Source: Streptomyces diastatochromogenes (GTDB lineage: Bacteria; Actinomycetota; Actinomycetes; Streptomycetales; Streptomycetaceae). From it: 53,690 nt of DNA. This document shows positions 8,575 through 16,098 of this stretch, piece by piece. Location: the NCBI GenBank assembly GCA_001550305.1, contig LRTP01000231.1, positions 1 to 53,690 of the forward strand, read 5' to 3'. The notes below the pieces were generated by a model. It had not been told where the DNA came from and did no database searches. It was given only the letters and a program-made list of their open reading frames with translations. Both the position numbers and the translations under genes were made by a program. Positions within the stretch are counted from its first letter, which is position 1; every line of letters starts with the position of its first letter.

Positions 8575-8603
8575 CGCCAACGTTAAGCGGAGAGTTCTCC
8601 GCT
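8552..8603. promoter_or_regulatory. Two identical 18-bp operators between tetR and the aldo/keto reductase
   Basis: AGCGGAGA-GT-TCTCCGCT occurs at 8552-8569 and again at 8586-8603. Each has perfect 8-bp arms, and the centres are 34 bp apart. Between them is a smaller inverted repeat (TAACGT/ACGTTA, 8569-8585). Likely binding sites for the divergent TetR protein. Confidence 0.75.
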
Positions 8604-8634
8604 TGTTCTCGTTCCCCATTGTAGGAGATCCCCC

Positions 8635-9681
8635 ATGCGTTACATCAAGCTCGGCCGCACCGGCCTCGACGTCTCCCCGGTCGCCATCGGCGCCATGACC
8701 TACGGCGAGCCCGACCGCGGCCACCCCGTCTGGTCCCTCGACGAGGAAGCCAGCCGCCCCCTGATCAAGCACGCCCTCGAAGCGGGCATCAACTTTTTCG
8801 ACACCGCCAACCTGTACTCCTACGGCTCCAGCGAGGAGATCCTCGGCCACGCCTTGAAGGACTTCGCGAACCGCGACGACGTCGTCATCACCACCAAGAT
8901 CCGCCACGTCATGCGCCCCGGCAGCCCCAATGGCGGCGGCCTGTCCCGCAAAGCGATCATGAGCGAGGTCGAGCACAGCCTGCGCCGCCTGGGCACCGAC
9001 TACGTCGACGTCCTCATGATCCACCGTCTCGACAACGAGACGCCGCTGGAGGAGACCCTTCAGGCCCTGCATGACGTGGTGAAGTCCGGCAAGGCCCGCT
9101 ACCTCGGCGCGTCCTCCATGCATGCCTGGCAGTTCGCCAAGGTCCTCCACCTCCAGGAGCGCCACGGCTGGGCCCGGTTCGTCACCCTGCAGGACCACTA
9201 CAACCTGCTCGCCCGCGAGGAGGAACGCGAGATGCTCCCGCTCTGCGCCGACGAGGGCATCGCCACCATGATCTGGAGCCCCCTGGCCCGCGGCCGCCTC
9301 GCCCGCCCCTTCGACCATGCGAACGCCGGCGAGCGCTCCACGACCGACGGCGCCTACGCCGACACGCTCTATACCAACACCGACAGCGACCGGGAGATCA
9401 TCGACGAGGTCGGCGCCGTCGCCGATGCCCGCGGCGTCACCCGCGCCCAGGTCGCCCTCGCCTGGCTACGCCGCAACCCCGTCGTCGCAGCCCCGGTCGT
9501 CGGAGCACGCACGATTCAGCAGATCGACGACGCCGTCGCCTCCCTTGACCTCGACATCACCGACGAGGAAGCCCGCCGCCTGGAGGTCCCCTACACCCCC
9601 CGCTACGACTTTCAGGGCATCTCCGACGTACGCGAACTTGAGCGCATCAAGGCCAGCATCCCCGGCTACGCCAACGTCTGA
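8635..9681 (+). CDS. Aldo/keto reductase
   Basis: A 348-residue (beta/alpha)8 NADPH-dependent oxidoreductase. The AKR tetrad is in place: Asp56 (FFDTAN), Tyr61 (LYSYG), Lys88 (ITTKI) and His130 (LMIHR). The C-terminal cofactor-binding segment PVVGARTIQQIDDAV is also present. ATG follows TAGGAGA. Family members reduce aldehydes, ketones or sugars; the substrate is not evident. It is divergent from tetR, probably controlled by the paired palindromes, and followed by a terminator hairpin. Confidence 0.95.
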   Translation: MRYIKLGRTGLDVSPVAIGAMTYGEPDRGHPVWSLDEEASRPLIKHALEAGINFFDTANLYSYGSSEEILGHALKDFANRDDVVITTKIRHVMRPGSPNGGGLSRKAIMSEVEHSLRRLGTDYVDVLMIHRLDNETPLEETLQALHDVVKSGKARYLGASSMHAWQFAKVLHLQERHGWARFVTLQDHYNLLAREEEREMLPLCADEGIATMIWSPLARGRLARPFDHANAGERSTTDGAYADTLYTNTDSDREIIDEVGAVADARGVTRAQVALAWLRRNPVVAAPVVGARTIQQIDDAVASLDLDITDEEARRLEVPYTPRYDFQGISDVRELERIKASIPGYANV

Positions 9682-9696
9682 TGTCGCGCCGGCCGT

Positions 9697-9716
9697 GCCG
9701 GGGCCTTCTCCCCGGC
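9697..9716 (+). terminator. Hairpin after the aldo/keto reductase
   Basis: GCCGGGG / CCCCGGC arms with a 6-nt loop, starting 16 bases after the stop. GC-rich without a T-run, as is usual in actinobacteria. Confidence 0.55.
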
Positions 9717-10577
9717 GCGGCGCCTGCTGTGAGGAGTCCGCCAGGCTCTCCGTCGACTAGATCGGGGAGGGCTGCCTGCGCCGGATGCTTGTGCCCCGCC
9801 TGCGGCCTGTCATCCCGGCGGTCGCGGCCTTGCTCCTGTCCCCTCCGCTGTGCGAGGTCGATTATTTCGCTGTCGAGCACACGAAAATCTATGTTGGCCA
9901 GAGTAGACATTGGGTGGTGGCCTGGTTATGGTTTCTCTCGTAGCCCAGAGAGACAGCAGGGCCTGGCAGACACGAACTGCCGGTCAGCAGTACGTAGTTG
10001 CAGTTGGCAGGACGGTGTGGTGGTGGAGTTCCGAAGCCAGGTTTGTTGCAGGAAGGCGACGGGGCTGACGACCGGACCGGGTGGCCCGCAGTGATCAGGG
10101 GCCGCCGTGAGCAGTACCGCAGTGGCAGTACCCGTAAGTGCAGTTCGCAGTACCCAGCAGTGAAGTCAGTACCTCGGTGAAGGCGTCGGCTGCGGACGCG
10201 CGCACCGGGAGGTTTGGCAGTGGGGTTCCAAGCCAGAGCAGACGCAGGACGGGCGACGGGGCTGGCTGCCGAAGAGTGGCGCTGTCGCAGGCCACTGAGC
10301 AGTTCGCATCACCAGCAGTGCGTAGTAGAGCAGTACCAGAAGTACGCAGTCCCCGTTTAGTAAGTGATTGATCCCAGAGGGAAGAACGGAGGAGCCGAGC
10401 GCCATCAGGATCGCCCGGGCGGAAGCGTTGAACCCGGGTACCGCAGGACATCGATAGTGAGGTGGTCTCCGGTCAAGCAACCGCGATCCCCGTATTCCCC
10501 GTCCTCTCCCGGATGGGCATGCGGACGCAGAGAGTCGGCGCAGTATCAGGGCCGGCAGATGGTGTAGCAGTTCCTTC
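9717..10577. other. Long non-coding tract rich in GCAGT motifs
   Basis: No convincing gene in 860 bases, although a weak 87-codon frame exists on the minus strand (9647-9910). From about 9965 to 10360 the pentamer GCAGT occurs about 14 times, often as GCAGTAC. A longer imperfect repeat of about 45 bp (TTCC.AAGCCAG ... GGCGACGGGGCTG) occurs near 10028 and 10225. The tract ends at the perfect hairpin upstream of the MerR-type gene. It could be a structured leader RNA, a protein-binding array or degenerate mobile DNA. Confidence 0.5.
10025..10272 (+). repeat. Pair of imperfect ~45-bp direct repeats within the GCAGT-rich tract
   Basis: Unit 1 begins near 10025 and unit 2 near 10223. Both read GG(A/G)GTTCC(G)AAGCCAG, then GCAGGA..GGCGACGGGGCTG. 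They are flanked by clustered GCAGTAC motifs, which suggests an older duplication of a repeat-rich segment. Confidence 0.5.
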
Positions 10578-10609
10578 GGGGCCTTGGTGCCATACGGCAC
10601 CAAGGCCCC
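10578..10609 (+). promoter_or_regulatory. Perfect 14-bp inverted repeat upstream of the MerR-type gene
   Basis: Arms GGGGCCTTGGTGCC and its exact complement are separated by a 4-base ATAC loop, ending 25 bases before the ATG. It may terminate upstream RNA, act as an attenuator, or be an operator for the downstream DNA-binding protein, since MerR sites are long dyads. Confidence 0.6.
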
Positions 10610-10634
10610 TCCACGCGTTCCACAGAGAGGTGCA

Positions 10635-10958
10635 ATGACAGCAGACGACTCGTTCGGCCGTCTCGATGACGACGATTACCCCGCCTACACCATGGGCCGG
10701 GCCGCCGAGATGCTCGGCACCACCCAGGGCTTCCTGCGCGCCCTCGGCGAAGCCCGCCTCATCACCCCGCTCCGCTCGGCGGGCGGACACCGCCGCTACT
10801 CCCGCTACCAGCTGCGCATCGCCGCCCGCGCGCGGGAACTCGTCGACCAGGGGACCCCCATCGAGGCCGCCTGCCGCATCATGATCCTCGAAGACCAGCT
10901 CGAAGAAGCCCAGCGCATCAACGCCCAATACCGCCGCGCCGCCGAATCCCCCAGGTAG
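10635..10958 (+). CDS. MerR-type helix-turn-helix regulator
   Basis: A 107-residue protein from ATG 10635 (AGAGG site); a longer frame from 10584 would start inside the hairpin. The winged helix-turn-helix TMGRAAEMLGTTQGFLRAL...GGHRRYSRYQL is typical of MerR. The C-terminal helix (PIEAACRIMILEDQLEEAQRI) would be the dimer coiled coil. There is no effector domain or metal cysteine cluster, so it may bind DNA constitutively or sense through its short tail. In Streptomyces such small MerR proteins often neighbour cold-shock genes; one lies 4.7 kb away here. Confidence 0.85.
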   Translation: MTADDSFGRLDDDDYPAYTMGRAAEMLGTTQGFLRALGEARLITPLRSAGGHRRYSRYQLRIAARARELVDQGTPIEAACRIMILEDQLEEAQRINAQYRRAAESPR

Positions 10959-10963
10959 ACGGG

Positions 10964-11104
10964 GTGAACCTGGGTGACGGGCTGCGACTCCAGGAAGCCG
11001 TCCGGCCGCTGCCTGACGACCACGGCCAGGTCTGCGAACTGCTGGACCTGACCGCCGTCTGGCGCGGCGAGATCATCCTCGATGACCCGCTCTTCGAGCC
11101 GTGA
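10964..11104 (+). CDS. Small ORF directly behind the MerR-type gene
   Basis: GTG 10964 begins five bases after the MerR stop and encodes 46 residues, including LQEAVRPLPDDHGQVCELLDL, to TGA 11104. Codon use looks Streptomyces-like (GC-rich third positions). It could be a coupled small protein or the tail of a lost gene. No family recognised. Confidence 0.35.
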   Translation: MNLGDGLRLQEAVRPLPDDHGQVCELLDLTAVWRGEIILDDPLFEP

Positions 11105-11319
11105 TGGAGGCCGCACAAAGATGACGATCGTGCGGAACGGCGCCGTGGGCGGATCCGCCATACGTGCCTGTTTGCAATTTTGTCGGCCTGCTCGCGGGGT
11201 GTGGGGGACGGTCGGGCGGGGGACTCGGTGGGTAGACCGGGTTCAGTGGCGTTCCCATGGGGCTGGCTTGGCCAGGCTTCTCTGGTTCAGCCCACGAGCC
11301 GGAGAAGCCGCTAATCCGC

Positions 11320-12039
11320 TCACGACAGGGAACCCTGTTCGCAGACCTGGCGGGCGACCTCACGGAGTTTGACGTTGTTGTCCTGCGACTAGCGGCGCAG
11401 CACGTCGAACGCTTCCTCCTCGGTGAGGTGGCGGCGGCCCATGCGGATGCCCATGGCCTCGCCGATGACGTGGCGGGTGGCGATGGCCTGTCCCATCTGG
11501 GCGTGGGTGCGGGCGCTGGAGAAGGCGACCGCCGCGTGGGAAGCCAGCAGCCACCCAGCCAGCTCGCTGGCCTCGGTGAACGCGTCGGGTTTGCGGGAGT
11601 AGAGGTTCAGCGCGCCGAGGTTCTCGTCGTCGGTGAAGAGTAGGAAGCCCATCATGCTGCCCACGCCGAGCGCTTGGGCCTGGGCAGCACAGGCGGACCA
11701 GCGCGGCTGCGGGCCGGTGATGCCGAAGACCCGCTCTCCCTGCGGGGCGTTGGCGGTATCGAAGCACGGCCCTTCGCCCAGCTCCTGCTGCAGTTGGTCG
11801 CTGTCGATGACCAGCTGGTGGGTGGGGGCGAGCGTCTCCACCTTCGAGTCGTGCACCACGAGAATGCCGGCCGCGTCGCAGCCCTCGACCAGCTCGGTGG
11901 CCGACGCGGTGATCCTCTCCAGCGTGGCACCGACCGATTCCTGCGCCAGGAGATCCCGCGCCATCGACGCCATCTGCTGTGCGAATCGTCCCCAGTCCAC
12001 TTCGTCCTCCGCTACTCGTCCTGCCCGGACACGCCGCAT
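11320..12039 (-). pseudogene. GAF-ANTAR protein interrupted by an in-frame TAG
   Basis: From ATG 12039 the protein has a GAF-like sensor domain (VEGCDAAGILVVHDS through LLFTDDENLGALNLYS) and a C-terminal ANTAR RNA-binding domain (GQAIATRHVIGEAMGIRMGR...DVLRR). TAG at 11389-11391 stops translation within the ANTAR domain. The same frame continues with SQDNNVKLREVARQVCEQGS to TGA 11320, which is the normal ANTAR end. ANTAR proteins act as antiterminators by binding paired RNA hairpins, and the missing third helix is normally needed. Either a recent nonsense mutation (for example from TAC) or a read-through codon. Confidence 0.85.
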
Positions 12040-12154
12040 ATCCAGGTTCTCAGAGGGCGGTATACGAGTTAGTAGGTGATTTGTCGTCACCTGATTGTGT
12101 GGGGCTGCGGCAGTCCAGCCGGTCAGTGGGCTCGGGCGTGCTGGGCTGACCACC

Positions 12155-12982
12155 GTGAGCGAGCGCAAGCCCTACAAGACCGACCTGTCCGACGAGCAGT
12201 GGGCGCTGGTTGAACCGGTGATCGCCGCGTGGAAGGCCGCGCATCGCTCGGTCAGCGGCCATCAGGGCCGGTACGAGATGCGGGAAATCGTCAACGCGCT
12301 CCTCTACCAGGGCCGCACCGGCTGCCAGTGGGACCTGCTTCCGCACGATCTGCCGCCGCGCGGCGCGGTGATGTACTACTTCACCAAGTGGCGCGACGAC
12401 GGCACCGACCGGACCATCCACGACCTGCTGCGCTGGCAGGTGCGGGAGAAAGCCCGGCGGAAGGCGGACCCGAGCCTGGTGGTGCTCGACACCCAGAGCG
12501 TGCACGCGGCGGCCGGGGTACCCGCGGAGTCGACGGGGTGTGATGCGGCAAAAAAAGTACCGGGCCGCAAGCGCGGCCTGGCCGTTGACGTGTTGGGCCT
12601 GGTGATCGCGGTGGTGGTGCTCGCCGCGTCCGTGCACGACAACGCCGCCGGCATCGCGCTGCTGGACAAGGTCGCCGCCGACACCGACACCGTTCAGAAG
12701 GCGCTGGTCGACCAGGGCTTCGAGAACGCCGTCGTCGCGCACGGCCAGACGGTGGGCATCGAGGTGGAGATCGTCGAGCGCAACCCGGGCCAGGCCGGGT
12801 TCGTGCCGATCCCCAAGCGGTGGATCGTGGAGCGCCCCTACGGGATCTTGATGCTGCACCGCAGGCTGGTGCGCGACTACGAGCACCTGCCGCGCAGTTC
12901 GGAGTCGCGGGTGTACGGGGCGATGACCGCGGTGATACTGCGCCGGCTGACCGGGGCCACCGCTGCGGCCTGGAGCGCATGA
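12155..12982 (+). CDS. IS5-type DDE transposase
   Basis: A 275-residue protein from GTG 12155 (SERKPYKTDLSDEQW). It is full length, with the N-terminal LSDEQWALVEP helix-turn-helix region and a DDE triad: Asp in VVLDTQSV, Asp in VDQGFENAV, Glu in KRWIVERPYG. A run of seven A (12550-12556; GCA AAA AAA GTA) sits mid-gene in otherwise about 70% GC DNA and could cause slippage to a truncated product ending about ten codons later. Its stop overlaps the ATG of the accessory gene (ATGA, 12979-12982). Appears intact. Confidence 0.9.
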   Translation: MSERKPYKTDLSDEQWALVEPVIAAWKAAHRSVSGHQGRYEMREIVNALLYQGRTGCQWDLLPHDLPPRGAVMYYFTKWRDDGTDRTIHDLLRWQVREKARRKADPSLVVLDTQSVHAAAGVPAESTGCDAAKKVPGRKRGLAVDVLGLVIAVVVLAASVHDNAAGIALLDKVAADTDTVQKALVDQGFENAVVAHGQTVGIEVEIVERNPGQAGFVPIPKRWIVERPYGILMLHRRLVRDYEHLPRSSESRVYGAMTAVILRRLTGATAAAWSA

Positions 12983-13401
12983 CCGGCGGAGAGCTGACCC
13001 TCGGGGCGGTGGTGGTGCGGTTGGAGGAGCGGGAACGGGAGATCACTGCGCAAGCCGACGCGACGAGGGAGCAGATCGCGCAGCTGACCGCACGGCTGGA
13101 CGAGCTCGGCCGGGCCGCCGAGGAGGTCCGGATCACCCGCAAGACGCTGCTGGAGCTGCCCGATCCGCAGCCGCCCGCGGCGCCGGCCCCGGAACTGCCG
13201 GACCATCCGGCCTACCAGCAGATCATGGCGGTGTTCGCCACGGCCGACGCGCCGCTACGGGCGCGGCAGGTGTGCGAGGCGATGGACATGGAGATCGCAC
13301 CCAACAACATCAACAACACCCGCCTGAAACTCAAGCGGCTCGCCGAGCGCGGAATCCTGGTCGAGACCGAGCAAGGCTTGTTCACCCAACCGCGGCCGTA
13401 G
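12979..13401 (+). CDS. Coiled-coil plus winged-helix accessory protein of the IS5-type element
   Basis: A 140-residue protein from ATG 12979, overlapping the transposase stop by ATGA. Residues 10-50 form a strong predicted coiled coil (REREITAQADATREQIAQL). A Pro/Ala linker (QPPAAPAPELPDHPA) leads to a C-terminal winged helix: QIMAVFATADAPLRARQVCE, then NNTRLKLKRLAERGILVE and a wing ending FTQPRP. The architecture repeats that of 747-1292, and the last third recurs as a remnant at 20466-20618. Tight coupling suggests it works with the transposase, perhaps as a regulator, end-binding factor or immunity factor; this is inference. Confidence 0.75.
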   Translation: MTGGELTLGAVVVRLEEREREITAQADATREQIAQLTARLDELGRAAEEVRITRKTLLELPDPQPPAAPAPELPDHPAYQQIMAVFATADAPLRARQVCEAMDMEIAPNNINNTRLKLKRLAERGILVETEQGLFTQPRP

Positions 13402-13442
13402 CCGCCCGGCGACGCCGCAGCCAGCGCACTTGTCCCTCCCCA

Positions 13443-13788
13443 CTGACCGGCCGGCTCGTCGACCGGTACGGCCGTACGCCGATAGCCGCAGCCTCCGGCC
13501 TCACCCTCCTCGTCGCCGGAATCACCGCCGCCGCGGCGCCTGCCGCGGTTGGGCTGGAACCTGGGCCTCGTCTCCGGCACCGCGATGATCACCGATGCCG
13601 TGCCGCTGGCCACCCGCGCCAAGAACCAGGGCATCGTCGACGTCTCCATCGCCATCGCCGGCGCCACCGGGGGCTTCAGCTCCGACCTCGTCGTCTCCGC
13701 CTCCGGCTGCCCCGTCATCGCCCTCACCGGCGGCATCCTCGCTCTCGCCGTCCTCCCCGCAATCGCCACCAGTGCGAGCAGCCGGTGA
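13443..13788 (+). pseudogene. MFS transporter remnant
   Basis: Reads LTGRLVDRYGRTPIAAASG and a hydrophobic segment, then shifts frame and continues GWNLGLVSGTAMITDAVPL, ending with a transmembrane helix (ALTGGILALAVLPAIAT) and a stop at 13788. This corresponds to the C-terminal half of a major facilitator protein with an internal deletion and frameshift. The 5' half is missing where the IS5-type element ends. Confidence 0.7.
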
Positions 13789-13976
13789 CCCGGCCTGCCC
13801 CGTCGGGGGAAGCCGGCCGCCCTCACCGTCGACGGCACCGGGCACCGTCGTCCACGTCTTCGCCAGAACCTCATCCGCCCGATGCTGAACTCGACAGAGA
13901 CCGCCAACCCGTCCTCGCCGGCCTCCAGCCAATGGAGGCGGTGCGGTGGATCAGCTGCGGTGCCACGCCGGTGCGG

Positions 13977-14426
13977 TCACTTCCAGTCGCTGTTCGATGG
14001 CGCCGTCGCTGTTGGCTCCGTTTCTTGGGCGGCCGCTTGCTTGTGCTCGATGAGGGCCGCGGTACCGGCTACCACCGCAGAAAGAGCCACGGCGGCGGAC
14101 AGCATGGCCGAGGTACGGCTGACGTCGCGCCGCAGGCCCGCAGCCAGGAAAGCGGCGGCATCGACCGAGTCCATGACGATGTTCACCCCAAGAAACTGCT
14201 GCTGCTGGGGCCGGGTGAAACTGTCCATCCGTTGCAGTCCAAGCCCGAGAGCAGCGTTGCGGATCGCGAACATCCGCGAATAAGGGATCGCGGGGGTACC
14301 GCTGGCCGTGAGCTGGAAAACCCGCGCGGCCAGCCGCGGGGTGAACAAGTGGGTGGCCGCGACGATGAAGCGCCCGGTCGTCAGCGCTCTGCGGGAAGGA
14401 ACCAGGTGGAGGGGGAATTTGGGCAT
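13977..14426 (-). CDS. Small hypothetical membrane-associated protein
   Basis: A 149-residue protein from ATG 14426, preceded by AAGGA. The middle is helical (TTGRFIVAATHLFTPRLAARVFQL), and one or two hydrophobic helices follow (SVDAAAFLAAGLRR; SAMLSAAVALSAVVAGTAAL). The C-terminus is polar with a Glu/Thr/Ala tail. No enzyme motif seen. It probably sits in the membrane. The convergent side is the MFS remnant; upstream are 3' fragments of other genes. Confidence 0.65.
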   Translation of the reverse strand: MPKFPLHLVPSRRALTTGRFIVAATHLFTPRLAARVFQLTASGTPAIPYSRMFAIRNAALGLGLQRMDSFTRPQQQQFLGVNIVMDSVDAAAFLAAGLRRDVSRTSAMLSAAVALSAVVAGTAALIEHKQAAAQETEPTATAPSNSDWK

Positions 14427-14445
14427 GGAGAATCCTTTCAATCCG

Positions 14446-14681
14446 GAACCCGGTCAGTTGTTCAGGAGGTGGCGGGTCAGGAATTCGACCTGGTCCGCAA
14501 CGACGGCGTCGAACGCCGGCAGGCCGCTCATCCTGGGACGCTTCAGCGCGAGTCGGGGCGGGCGAGGCCCGAAGCGGCGTCGAGGCTGTCGATGGCGGTT
14601 CGGGCCTCGGACACCGCGGCGGCGATCGCGGCGGCGGCCTGCCCGGCTTGTTCGGGTGTGGGGGAAGGATTTCTATGGGGT
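14446..14681 (-). other. Fragments of two gene ends, nothing intact
   Basis: On the minus strand one frame gives a 25-residue tail (SGLPAFDAVVADQVEFLTRH) ending near 14457. Another gives an Ala-rich helical tail (EQAGQAAAAIAAAVSEARTA) ending near 14548. Both look like C-termini cut from larger proteins; no family can be assigned. Confidence 0.3.
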
Positions 14682-15401
14682 TCAGAGCTCGGCGACGACG
14701 CGTCGTAGTGTGCCCGGCGCGATGCGCAGCATGGCGGGCATGGCTTTCGTCTGACCGGGGAATGCCATGTTCCGCCTCCGCCGAAGAGCTTTCATCGTGA
14801 CCGCCGCCACCTGTGCGGGAGTCAGTTTCTTCCCCGTGGCTTCGGCGTTCATGGGCGTGTCCGTGGACGGTGGGAGGACCTCGAGGACATGGGTGCCTTT
14901 CGGGGCGAGTTGACGGCGCAAGCCGTCCGCGAAGCCGTGCAGGCCGGCCTTCACCGCGCCGTGGGTAGGCGCGCGAGTGGGCGAGACCAGAGCGAACCCC
15001 GAGGTGATGAATACGATCGCGTCGGGCGATGGCCATCGCTCGAGCACTTCACCCGTCAAGTGGATGGGGGCGGTGAGGTTCAACGCCACCTCGTCATCGA
15101 GAGTCGCATTGGGGTTCTTGGCGGCGGCATAGTCTCGTTCCTCGAACGTGCCGGCGTTGTTGACCAACACGTCCAAACGCCCGAAGCGATCAGCGACTGC
15201 TTGCAGCAACGCTGATCGGTCAGCTGCGTTCGTCACATCGGCCCGCACGGCCAGCGCCTGCGGGTGTGCCTGCGCGAATCGGTCAAGCGCAGCCTGCGAA
15301 CGCCCGCAAACGACGACAGACGCCCCGAGCTCCACGAAGGATTGCGCGAGGCTCAAGCCGATGCCTGAGGTTCCGCCCGTGATGAGCACGTTCTGTGACA
15401 T
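14682..15401 (-). CDS. Short-chain dehydrogenase/reductase with the catalytic Tyr replaced by His
   Basis: A 239-residue protein from ATG 15401. The Rossmann motif TGGTSGIG (8-15) and NNAG (81-84) are intact and Ser134 is in place (FITSG). At the YxxxK motif it reads THGAVK: Lys151 is present but position 147 is His (CAC) rather than Tyr. In classical SDRs that Tyr is the proton donor, so activity is doubtful or changed. Closest in feel to DltE/YdfG-type reductases. Divergent from a TetR gene with paired operators between them. Confidence 0.88.
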   Translation of the reverse strand: MSQNVLITGGTSGIGLSLAQSFVELGASVVVCGRSQAALDRFAQAHPQALAVRADVTNAADRSALLQAVADRFGRLDVLVNNAGTFEERDYAAAKNPNATLDDEVALNLTAPIHLTGEVLERWPSPDAIVFITSGFALVSPTRAPTHGAVKAGLHGFADGLRRQLAPKGTHVLEVLPPSTDTPMNAEATGKKLTPAQVAAVTMKALRRRRNMAFPGQTKAMPAMLRIAPGTLRRVVAEL

Positions 15402-15422
15402 AACGCTGCCTCTCCGTATACC

Positions 15423-15469
15423 GTACTGATTGGTACGAAACACGTTAGCACATCCGTACCGATCGGTAT
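15423..15469. promoter_or_regulatory. Paired operators between the SDR and tetR genes
   Basis: GTAC(T/C)GAT(T/C)GGTA occurs at 15423-15436 and 15456-15469. The second contains a perfect 12-bp palindrome (TACCGATCGGTA). The copies are 33 bp apart, about three helical turns. Likely sites for the adjacent TetR protein controlling both genes. Confidence 0.7.
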
Positions 15470-15489
15470 CGAAGGGGTAGGATGAAGAA

Positions 15490-16098
15490 ATGTTCTCGAC
15501 GACACCGGTCCCTCGTGGCAGGCCTCGCGCGTTCGACATCGACGAGGCACTCGATCGTGCAGTCCTGGTGTTCTGGTCAAAGGGTTTCGAGGGCGCCAGC
15601 CTTGACGACCTCACCGAAGCGATGGGTATCAGCCGCCCCAGCCTGTACAGGGCGTTCGGCAGCAAAGAAGACCTCTTCTACAAGGCGCTGGAGCGGTACA
15701 CCGAGGGCTTGACCTCCTACTTCGCTCGAGCTCTGGCAGAGCCCACAAGCGGAGCAGTGGCTACTGCTGTGCTCCACGGAACGGTCGAGGCGGCAACCAC
15801 GCCGGGACTCCCCACGGGCTGTCTTGGCGTGCTGGGTGCGTTGGCTACCGGGGATGAGAGCCGCCCGGTCCGAGACGCACTCATCGCATGGCGTGAGGAG
15901 GGGATAGCCCACTTGACGCGCCGGTTTCAACAGGCGGTGGACGCCGGTGACCTTCCGCCTTCCACAGATCCTCATCTTCTTGCGCTCTACCTGAGAACAG
16001 TCGCCAATGGGATTGCCGTCCAGGCCGCAAGTGGTAGTTCCCGCCCTGAGCTGCTGCAAGTCGCGAACCTCGCGTTGGGCAGCTGGCCAAAGCTGTAG
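15490..16098 (+). CDS. TetR-family regulator
   Basis: A 202-residue protein from ATG 15490. Helix-turn-helix LDDLTEAMGISRPSLYRAFGSKEDLFYKAL near the N-terminus after the basic GRPRAFD lead. The C-terminal domain carries the GCLGVLGAL pattern of the TetR_C subgroup that often regulates SDR or other oxidoreductase genes. Divergent from the SDR gene, with its presumed operators in the 88-base gap. Confidence 0.93.
   Translation: MFSTTPVPRGRPRAFDIDEALDRAVLVFWSKGFEGASLDDLTEAMGISRPSLYRAFGSKEDLFYKALERYTEGLTSYFARALAEPTSGAVATAVLHGTVEAATTPGLPTGCLGVLGALATGDESRPVRDALIAWREEGIAHLTRRFQQAVDAGDLPPSTDPHLLALYLRTVANGIAVQAASGSSRPELLQVANLALGSWPKL

Larger units (their letters stand above)
12100..13414 (+). mobile_element. 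IS5-type element with a coupled accessory gene
   Basis: Unit of transposase plus coiled-coil/winged-helix gene. The right limit is placed near 13414, because similarity to the remnant at 20466-20632 ends just after the shared TAGCCGCCCGGCG. The left limit is uncertain (12060-12150), and I could not identify terminal inverted repeats. It lies between the start of the GAF-ANTAR gene and a truncated MFS gene. Confidence 0.6.

Noticed and set aside
9647..9910. 87-codon minus-strand frame starting MSTLANIDFRVLD
   Set aside because: The start looks plausible, but there is no ribosome site, the tail overlaps the terminator of the aldo/keto reductase, and no family is recognised.
9965..10360. CRISPR array in the GCAGT-rich tract
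   Set aside because: Units are too short, spacing is irregular and no cas gene is near; the motif density is real but not array-like.
12050..12886. Minus-strand open frame of 278 codons across the IS5-type transposase
   Set aside because: Antisense shadow of the transposase gene.
13272..14708. 478-codon plus-strand frame
   Set aside because: A chance chain: out-of-frame accessory gene, MFS scar and antisense of the membrane-protein gene; composition changes at each joint.
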